The notes beneath the pieces are model-generated. The model made no database searches. It saw only the letters and a list, made by a program, of their open reading frames with translations, and was not told where the DNA came from. This document shows positions 56,643 through 64,000 of a DNA stretch of 64,000 bases, piece after piece. The first letter of the stretch is position 1, and every line of letters starts with the position of its first letter. Location of the stretch: positions 62,135,817 to 62,199,816 of the forward strand of contig JAWZYU010000030.1 of NCBI GenBank assembly GCA_038380435.1, given 5' to 3'. Origin of the DNA: Ryuthela nishihirai. Taxonomy: Eukaryota > Arthropoda > Arachnida > Araneae > Heptathelidae. Both the position numbers and the translations under genes were made by a program.

Positions 56643-57716
56643 TTAACCCTTCTTGTGTCCAGGACATCTGTATACACTCATAGAATTCGAAATTAGGCCA
56701 AAAATGTATATATCCATTTTTAATAAATAAAAAAAAAGTCAAATTTTTTAAAATAAAAATTGCTCATTTGATTTTTTTTATAGATATCTTATAAATATAA
56801 TTCATGCTTGATAAATAATATTTAATTTTTTCTTTGATGCATATTTTATTAAACTATGATATAAATAATTTGTTAAAGCCATCTGATTGCCATTTCTTAG
56901 AAGTGATATAAGCCATTTGATTATTGCCAATTTGTTTGTTAACATTGCTCTATGCTGAAACAATCCTCTAATTTAAGCTCAGAAGTTTGATTTGAACTAT
57001 TATCAACAAATTTTTCCTTAAAGTTTCTAAAATATCCTGATAAAATACTGCTACATTTAAAAATGGAAGATTTTGGAAATAGTTATGAAATATGTACCAA
57101 ATTTTTCAGTATACCACTGTAAAAAGTCTTGTTAAAATTAATCTGTTACTACAGTGTTCAAATTTTTTACTCTAATAAAATTTAAAATTAAATTCTCTTT
57201 AATTTGGTATATAACATGACCTATTTCTATTGATTAGTTATATTATTTAAAATATTCTAAAGTTGACTTGTGTATTGGACTCTACAACAAGCCTCGACTT
57301 TTCTCAAAGTACGGTATGGAGAAAAAATTCCAAAATGGAAGAAATATTTACTTTAAACAAGAAAAAATTTTTGTTATTCAGAAATAAATAGCCCTTCTAT
57401 TCATGTGCATTTAATCATTTCTATCTATTAGGGTTTTTTAAATAAATTTTTATTTGTTGTCAGATGCATTTTTTTACTACACGATTAAAAAAAACTATTG
57501 AAATAAAATTTGTCGTGTTTTTTGTTAAATATTTTTTTCAGAAAATCAAGAATTAAATGCTGATTAATTTGGCATATAACATGCCATAATTCCTTTCATT
57601 AGTTATTTGGCAAAAAAGTACTAAATTGAAATTTTTTTTTTGTCTGAGCATAGGGGGAAAATAGCTTGGCCTCTGGATGGAAACCAATTTTTCAGGCTAG
57701 ACACTGGAAGGGTTAA
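56643..57716. mobile_element. piggyBac-like non-autonomous element E4, uninterrupted
   Basis: TTAA at 56643-56646 and 57713-57716 flanks 1066 bp. Ends are CCCTTCTTGTGTCCAGGACA and (reverse complement) CCCTTCCAGTGTCTAGCCTG. The latter is followed by AAAAATTGGTTT, as in the E2 left end. It is the cleanest copy of the family and has no transposase frame. Confidence 0.87.
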
Positions 57717-58045
57717 GCTAATGAGAATTACTTTCATTTTCTTACAATTCCTATGACTTTAAAATATCAGAAATGTTATTTATTCAAAAGTAATATATAC
57801 AAAATATTTTTCAAATTATTCATGTCAACATACTTATTAAGGTAATTGTAAAGACAATGACCTCACCTTGCTGGCATATTGCTTTCAGCCATTTGTCTCG
57901 CAAATCAAGCTTGGAAGAGATTTGATTAAAACTGATTTTTGTTTTGCAAGTTTCACTTCTGCAAAATGGCACACAGCAATATACTATCATTGAAAGTGCT
58001 TTTTAGAAACTGCAGCAAATAGACAGAACAATAAATAACTCGCCT

Positions 58046-58249
58046 GTGAACAAATCCATATCAGAATCCAATTTTAAAACTAGTGCTAAACAATGTAATA
58101 ATCTATGCTACAAAGGAGCAAGTAGCAAGCAAAACGGCAATCGCCAGCACCACAGTGGACAAAAATATAACATAGCTTCACGACATGAAATCGACAGGCA
58201 TTCCCATTTCATAGGCACCAATCACACACACACACACAAAAATTATTTT
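58046..58249 (+). other. Unrecognised open frame near a (CA) tract
   Basis: A 67-codon open stretch rich in Asn, Ser and Lys ends at an (AC) repeat (58224-58237). It has no family resemblance and no splice context. It is probably chance; 57720-58310 otherwise holds nothing recognised. Confidence 0.2.
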
Positions 58250-58311
58250 TGATTTGAAAAATTTAATGGTAGTTTCTTAATATTAATGTAGATGTTCAAC
58301 AACTTGGGATG

Positions 58312-58510
58312 CAAGTTGATTCAGTTGATAACATGCCTGATATTCCCAGGTTAGTCCCTGTTCCACCTGCATTACCATTTTCTCTGCTAACCTTCACTAT
58401 GTGTTCAGTGAAAAGGGGAACATAGATGGCATGGAAAAGCCTCTCTATCTATAAGATGGGATGTTAAACTATAGCCCTAGATTCAGGAGAGCATAATAGG
58501 AACCCCCTAT
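58312..58510 (+). repeat. SINE family B, old copy
   Basis: GTTGATTCAGTTGATAACATG and ATTCCCAGGTTAGTCCC replace the tRNA head. AAGATGGGATGTTAAACTAT and GAGAGCATAATAGG match the body. The 3' tail is missing. Confidence 0.7.
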
Positions 58511-59059
58511 GCACACTCTCAGATTAAGTGTCAATAACTAAAAACTAAATGACAAACAAGTAGTGAAACATCAGTATTTCTTTAGAGTGTGACAACAAAA
58601 TGCTGGATTGTGGCAGTTCATTTTTTTCTTTTTCTTGTCAGTTAATATGTAGGCATGTTTTTTCTGCATAAAAGTTTTGAAAGAGCCAGTCTTTTGCATA
58701 ATAAGTCATATAAAAAGAGATACAGTTTACAAACATGCAATTGAAAGGAAAATATTGGTATAGCAGAGGTCCATCCAAGCTGAAGTTATTACTGAGCTTA
58801 AAAATTGATGACTGGGAGGGTCAGAACTGCCCATAATTTACTGAATATTATCGTATTAACCAGCTGATTGCCATTAAAATATTAGTATAAAAACATACTT
58901 GTATAAAGCACAATGGAGCTAATAGAAAAAACTTTGTAATTGCTGCCACATTGTTTAATGCATTTAGCACTTCTAGTCATATGATGCATAAAGCAATATT
59001 TAACATTTTACATAATGGAAATAATACAATTGAATATAATACAATATAATACAATTTTA

Positions 59060-59156
59060 ATTTTATTAATTAGTCTGAAATAAAACACCACACAATTGAT
59101 ATAATACAATATTAATACAATTTAAATTTTATTAATTAGTCTGAAATAAAACACCA
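59060..59156 (+). repeat. 66-bp tandem duplication
   Basis: TTTTATTAATTAGTCTGAAA with TAAAACACCA appears at 59061 and 59127, with AATACAA-rich sequence between. Confidence 0.85.
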
Positions 59157-59720
59157 TGAAATAATAAGCTGAAAAAAATTGGTTTTGCCATGAATGGGAT
59201 TCGAATCCTTGTTTCCTGGACCATCATCTACTCTACATCATCAATAGCTAATGGTTTTTCTTCAGCTGGTGCGACTTACTTTTCTGTATTTTTATTTGTT
59301 TTGCACAGTGGTGCCATCTATTGGGAAATGGACAACTGGGTTGCCTCATATGATGGAATTTAATATTTGTCAATCCAGCTCATGGTGTTAAATCAATAAT
59401 TCAGTAATAAAGAATCACAGGAAATGTCCTGTAGACATGGAACTCGTGAAATAATAAGCTGAAAAAAATTGATTTTGTCATGAATGGGATTTGAACACAT
59501 GTTCTTGTGGAAACATGCCAGTTATGCTAATCACTACACCATCAATGGCTAACATTTTTTCCTCAACTGATGCGACTTATAAACTTTCCTTCATTTTTAT
59601 TTTTTTTTCACACAGTGTTACTGTCTGTCAGGAGACAGACAACTGTGTTGCCTCATATGATGGAATTTAATATTTTTCACTCATGCTCATGGCATTCATC
59701 ATATGAGTATGTATGTGTAG
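59157..59720 (-). repeat. Tandem pair of ~290-bp tRNA-bearing units
   Basis: TGAAATAATAAGCTGAAAAA begins at 59157 and 59447. Each unit carries a minus-strand tRNA-like part (59190-59262 and 59484-59555; second: GTTAGCCATTGATGGTGTAG, loop CATGTTT, TGTTCAAATCCC). A leader follows with AAGTCGCATCAGTTGAGG and GTGTGAAAAAAAAATAAAAA. That leader resembles the leader of the 20.7/33.8-kb family, linking the two. The first unit's tRNA part is more damaged. Confidence 0.8.
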
Positions 59721-60011
59721 TCATTGTCATAGGTATGTGAAATTTGACCACTCTCTTTGGTGTCCCAAACACTGGACGTATCTCTTCTGGTTTTCACTCA
59801 CACTTTCATTAACTAATGCAATAATGGGATGATTGTTTAAACCAGATAAAAAAAATGAAAAATATATACTGTGTTTCGAAGAATGACTGAGCGTAAAATT
59901 ATTTGCAAAACACCTTCAGAACACAGGATTAAAACTCTTACTGTAAAACTTATATAATTCTGGGTGTATTTTTCCAAGAATTCCTCTGTCTCACTTCCTT
60001 ATCTTCTGTAT

Positions 60012-60062
60012 CATCTCATAGTGTGCAAAAAAGTGCTGCTCAGAGGTAAAACAACCCAACCT
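60012..60062 (+). repeat. SINE family B tail fragment
   Basis: TAGTGTGCAAAAAAGTGCTG then CTCAGAGGTAAAACAACCCA is the exact 3' end of family B. Nothing of its body is present upstream. Confidence 0.8.
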
Positions 60063-60448
60063 GTACTATCTGCCAGCAGCATCGATTGAGAATATTTTGA
60101 ACTACAACCAATGCTAAGTAATACACATAAAAAATTCTGACTTGTTTACCTGAAAACTGATTTAAAACTAGCTAATGGCATGGGTGAGTGGATTGGCACA
60201 AAGTGGAAATTCCTTGGTGTATACTGAATATGTCGAGTTTATTCAATATTTAATCAATGATATATTTGTAAGACATACTTTCCATCTATTTGGCAATATC
60301 TGCCGCTTGTAGCAAGATTTCCGTAACAGCCCTATATGTGACATAATAAAAATGTTCATAGCATCAATTAGAGGAGATCTTGATCGGCATGTGTAAGTCC
60401 ACCTCAGAGCCCAGGTGGTGGAGGAGCCAATTATTTATGAACTGTTCC

Positions 60449-60691
60449 TTAAACGAAATTAAAGATCGTGGATTTCGCTACGAATGACTGAGAGCAGATA
60501 TTCGTTAGGGAAAGTTTGCAGATGAGGGAGAGGATCTGGAACAAAGGAAGAGGATAGGCTGAGGAATTGTGAGAGTAATTTGATGATGTATTATTCTTAA
60601 AAATTGGGGCAGTAATAGCTTCGTTAATACTTTCTTCGTTACAGCTTTTAGGTCTTGTTATTACACTCTGTAATAAATCAATCATCGTCAT
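60449..60691 (-). other. 80-codon open frame of unknown nature
   Basis: The minus-strand frame opens MTMIDLLQSVITRPKSCNEE and stays open for 80 codons with balanced composition, inside the block that splits the 60.2/61.5-kb unit. I recognise no family. It could be a retrocopied exon fragment or chance. Confidence 0.25.
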
Positions 60692-60839
60692 GTTTTCGAT
60701 CAGTACGATTTTTTTTTATTTCCTTGAAAAAATATTTAAGAAAATTCAAAATATACCATTTTTAGTTTTCTCTATTCAAAACAAATATGCTCTTTCGATT
60801 CAATGATGGGGAATATCGGGGAGTTGTTTCAATGGCGCT

Positions 60840-61330
60840 TTTTTCGCACACCCTAAATGGCCAGGTCATAAGAATCCCTAGGGATCAGTACTGGGATGGA
60901 AATGGGATTCCATTGGGCAGCTAATGGAAGATGCTAGAACTGGATTGCGATGATCTCACCTGAGTGTAAAGAATAAGGTCGATCTGTACCCTAGCACAGA
61001 GGATCACAAACTTATTTAACCATGAAGCAATTTTTTATTTGGAATACATTGACGGAATATGAACTATTAAAAAAAATTATACTGGCAAATTAGCATAAAA
61101 TGATCAAAACTTTTTTTCTCCTTTTTAATGAATGATTTTTTTTTTTGCCGGAATACCTTTTAACACATCTCGGAACACAGTCTGGGAAACACAGCTCTAG
61201 AAGTATCCCGTTAAGCACATTCAATTAACTCTTGAACGTATTTAAGGTCTCAGACACACGGAATCGTGACTTAATATCCTATCTCATGGACGGCGGTCTT
61301 TCCAAGCTCGTTGATGTCCTCTGACTCATC
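60840..61330 (-). repeat. SINE family B, minus, split by an hAT-like MITE
   Basis: 60840-60960 carries the inverted tail and 3' part (TTTTTTCGCACACCCTAAAT, GGCCAGGTCA). 61240-61325 carries the inverted body (CTCATGGACGGCGGTCTTTC with CAAGCTCG). The gap at about 60997-61195 is the MITE. Confidence 0.75.
60997..61194. mobile_element. hAT-like MITE, about 200 bp
   Basis: The start CAGAGGATCACAAACTTATT and the end TCTGGGAAACACAG resemble eroded hAT termini. Flanks CCCTAGCA and CTCTAGAA agree at 6 of 8 positions. AT-rich interior, no gene. Confidence 0.6.
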
Positions 61331-61590
61331 AAGGAGATTAGAGCAAAATAATCAGAGAAGGAGGAGGAACAATCGAATAATAACTCTTCAATATTAATAT
61401 ACATGTTTTGAAACATTTCTTTTAGAAGTTCTAAAGGATCAAATTATTCCCCTCAATATTTAATTTGATATGCTATCAGGAAGTTGTGGGTTCTTATCCC
61501 ACCCGGCTCAAGACAATTTTTCCTCAAAAATTAGAATCGACGTTAAAGTGCTGATTTATTAGTGGATATTGAACTGTCGATATTGACGAC

Positions 61591-62032
61591 GTTCATGCTA
61601 TGTTACAAGTTGTCCTATATATATACACACAATATGTTTGCTGTAGGAAATAACTGTTACATACAGCATAGTTGATTCATTCCTGCCAATTGATCTTGAC
61701 TGTAACCTACCCTTTCAAAAATATTCATGTTTGCAGAGCAATACTTTGCCACTCCTTGTCTGCTCTTTCATCAGAGGTTGTGATGGAGAGCATGTGTAGG
61801 CTGACAAAGAGGGAATTAGTGATGTGTGCACAGAAACATAGCCATATGCTGCTCATATGCCCTTTTTCCTAACTGAATGTGTGAATGCATACTAATTCTT
61901 TTGAAGTACCCCCTCAAAATAAACAAGTGTGAACAAATCCTTTGTTCACTCACAAACTCATCCCAAGTGCATGAGCATTTATCAAATGCTCATTTGTTCA
62001 TTGTATACTAGCCCAATATGTACTGTGCCTTT
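61591..62032. other. Intronic sequence, nothing recognised
   Basis: No repeat or gene was identified apart from a short TATATATACACACA tract near 61618. Confidence 0.4.
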
Positions 62033-62226
62033 ACCAAATATGACTGTTGGAAAAAATTTTAATATCAAAATTCCTTATTAAACACTATATATATATCTGT
62101 TTACATTTGGTTTAAACCAAATAAGTAAACCAAATATGACTGTTGGAAAAAATTTTAATATCAAAATTCCTTATTAAACACTATATATATATATCTGTTT
62201 ACATTTGGTTTTAAACCAAATAAGTA
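62033..62226 (+). repeat. 96-bp tandem duplication
   Basis: A 96-base segment beginning ACCAAATATGACTGTTGGAA at 62033 is repeated at 62129 with only small length differences in the TA run and T run. Each unit includes the internal inverted pair CATTTGGTTTAAACCAAAT. Confidence 0.93.
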
Positions 62227-62512
62227 AAGTTTGCAGTTATAACATGTTTTATAAAATTGCACTTCTGAGTAAGTATATGTAATTTAATACTGTATTATAT
62301 ACATTTTTAATATCACACAATTTATTACTACTTTGTATCACATTGATAGAAGTTCTAGGATGCCATGTGTTATTGAAATTCTTGTCAGTTATTAATATGC
62401 ACATAATATTTTATATATATGTAGTCTTTGTATATTTGACATTTATAAAAGCATAATATTTTATGCCTGTTTTTACTAAGTAAATAAAATTAACATATTT
62501 TTTACCCGTCAG

Positions 62513-62747
62513 GAAGTATTTCGCATTCCTCGTCTTGAGCAGCAAAAACGGAGAGAAGATGAACGTGAGGCAGATCGGAGAGACCAGGAAAGAGGTCACA
62601 GCAGACATCAAGAAAATGACAATTATGAACGCTCTAATTCTAGAGAAAGAGATGGTTTTAAAGATAAAGAACATATGGATCGAGATTACAGTCCTGTAAA
62701 AGACAGAAAGAATCGTGATAAAGGAAGGGATCGTGATAGGGGAAGAG
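62513..62747 (+). CDS. SETD2: SETD2-like internal exon (EVFRIPR then Arg/Asp/Glu-rich charged region)
   Basis: This exon is 235 bases, entering in phase 0 and leaving in phase 1 (78 codons plus one base), acceptor TACCCGTCAG and donor GTAAAT. It begins EVFRIPR, directly continuing the previous exon's ..ESWSGLK, as in SETD2 where LKEVYRIPKK spans the same point. The remainder is a highly charged stretch of R, D, E and K with RDRDRGRG-like repeats near the end, typical of the disordered region before the WW domain. The phase change shows that the next exon, beyond 64000, must begin in phase 1. The WW and SRI domains (the latter binds phosphorylated RNA polymerase II tail) are not in this window. 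Confidence 0.9.
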
Positions 62748-63283
62748 GTAAATGTTATTAATTCTTGAATATGGGAATTGAAACAAAATTAGTTATTTGT
62801 GATTATGATTTGTGATGTCTCATTCTGAACTATATCAGGTTTAAAAAGCAATTAAATTTACCAAAGACATAAAACATATAAAATAAGTCAGGAGAATATT
62901 CTGATAATTTTTTTGGTCTTGAAACAAGTCACAATAATGTACATTTAAACTAGCTGAAATTGAATGCAATAGAAACTCACTCATGTAAATTCTGGTGCGT
63001 AGAATTCTGGATGGATTGCAGAGATTTGCATATGGTAATTAAGATTTGTTGGAGCAAAACATTTCTGGTCTAACAAGGAGTTTACCCTCATTTATGTTGA
63101 ATTTGTTAATGCAATCAGCATCTCAGCCTCTGGCAGTCAAATTTAGAATTCGTGAAGTAAATAAAGTGTACGGTACACCATGTTTTGTATAGTTGTATTA
63201 AACTTCAAATAAACATTTTAATATGTGTACTTTTAACTCTAGAACTGTAGATAATTATTGTAATCTATCCCCTGTGATGCACA
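62748..63283. other. Start of the next SETD2 intron
   Basis: The sequence after donor GTAAAT is AT-rich, without recognised features until the LINE at 63284. Confidence 0.5.
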
Positions 63284-64000
63284 GAACCAGCCAGGCCAAA
63301 CACCTAGTTCCAGCCCTGCCTTCTCATGGTGCGTACTTTAGTAGTTTCAAAAGAGATACTCTCTTGTGGAAGGGAACAGAAAGGTGCCAGATCAGTGTGA
63401 CTACTACTATGGCTACTTTTTTTTTCTACCCTGCTCGGAAGTGGTCAACCACATAGGTCCTGATGCTGACCATATACACCAACTGGAACCGAATTAGGAC
63501 TCTGAGCTTGATTATGGATCCTGGACTTGCTGCACTGGTTGGCTTCTGTTGAGGGAAAATCTGCCACTGTATTTTCTGTTTGCTTGTGAGTTGACAGTTC
63601 CAAGTGAATAGATTCACAGGATATGTTTTATCAGCTGGTGGATAATCTTTATCTGCTGTCATCGCAAATACCTGAACTCTTGCTTCTATGGGCATTGTTA
63701 AATTCTATATTGGAGGAAGTCTTCCAGTGTAGATGGCTTCAGACTTTAGTGGTGGGGGAACAGGTCATTGCCCCATGTCTGTGATTAGGGGGCTGTTTTA
63801 TATTGTCAGCAATCCCTCTCTCAATAAACATAGTTTCTTTAAACATCCCACTAACCATTTTCTCTCCATAGGTAGTTGGAATGTGAGGACTCTGCACAGA
63901 TCTTATTCTCTTGATGTCCTCACACAAGAATTTCAGCATTATAACCTGGATATTTTTGACTTGCAAGAGACTAGATGGACAAAGGTTAGATACCTAAAGA
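63284..64000 (+). mobile_element. LINE 5' region (second copy), cut by the window end
   Basis: From AACCAGCCAGGCCAAACACC onward it is collinear with 48010-48745: the same 5' UTR (AAAAGAGATACTCTCTTGTG), start region and SIGSWNVRTLHRSYSLDVLT of the endonuclease. Last readable codons give DLQETRW. Small deletions and a TGA-type change suggest it is also inactive. It shows that the family's 5' end lies near 48010/63284. Confidence 0.9.

Larger units (their letters stand above)
60225..61590 (+). repeat. tRNA-bearing unit of the 37-kb family, split by ~1.08 kb
   Basis: 60225-60388 matches the unit body (GTAAGACATACTTTCCATCT, TATGTGACATAA, AATTAGAGGAGATCTTGATC). 61466-61590 resumes at the anticodon arm (GATATGCTATCAGG, GTTCTTATCCCACCCGGCTC, AATTTTTCCTC, CGACGTTAAAGTG). 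The 5' half of the tRNA-like part is missing at the break. The intervening DNA contains an old SINE and a MITE. Confidence 0.8.

Overview
The window is AT-rich animal DNA dominated by introns and mobile-element debris. The only host gene I can support is a SETD2-type H3K36 methyltransferase on the + strand, seen as four exons (23044-23175, 29516-29620, 44837-45409, 62513-62747). They encode the stretch after the SET/post-SET module and before the WW/SRI end, neither of which lies in the window. The exons join in one open frame, all three complete introns are phase 0, and all splice sites are GT/AG. The introns are about 6.3, 15.2 and 17.1 kb. No upstream exon was recognised in 1-23043, so most of it is probably the preceding intron. 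Intron size, base composition and the mix of mariner, Tc1, piggyBac-like, hAT and P elements, tRNA-derived SINEs and non-LTR LINEs suggest an invertebrate, perhaps a chelicerate-like arthropod. The species cannot be settled from this sequence.

Layout. 1-23 kb: a Tc1-like relic; two tRNA-derived SINEs (family A); a foldback interrupted by an hAT-like MITE; a Tc1 element with terminal repeats; a 3' relic of an RNase H-bearing LINE beside a second Tc1-like relic; a mariner fragment; a ~150-bp HindIII-type satellite interrupted by a tRNA-Met-derived SINE (family B); a 3.7-kb TTAA-flanked piggyBac-like element; inverted tRNA-like units; and a LINE fragment. 23-45 kb: two SETD2 exons; a 1.4-kb foldback; LINE, Tc1, hAT and mariner relics; an 81-bp tRNA-like palindrome; and a 1.1-kb array of tRNA-bearing units inside a Tc1-like transposase relic with a 16-bp direct repeat on both sides. 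Also here is a mariner relic hit by a Tc1-like element that was itself hit by a LINE. 45-64 kb: the third SETD2 exon; a nest of inverted repeats, a foldback insertion with a 13-bp target duplication, piggyBac-like elements and a nearly full-length but broken LINE; a P-element (THAP9-like) transposase relic; tRNA-bearing tandem units; the fourth SETD2 exon; and the 5' part of a second LINE copy at the window edge.

The least explained signal is a set of tRNA-bearing repeat units (20.7-21.2, 33.8-33.9, 37.0-38.1, 38.6-39.4, 59.2-59.7 and 60.2/61.5 kb). They occur as tandem or inverted arrays. The readable tRNA-like parts share an anticodon-loop core close to CATGTT that lacks U33, although the rest of the sequence differs between families. 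One array appears to have moved as a block. No open transposase or reverse transcriptase survives unbroken in the window.
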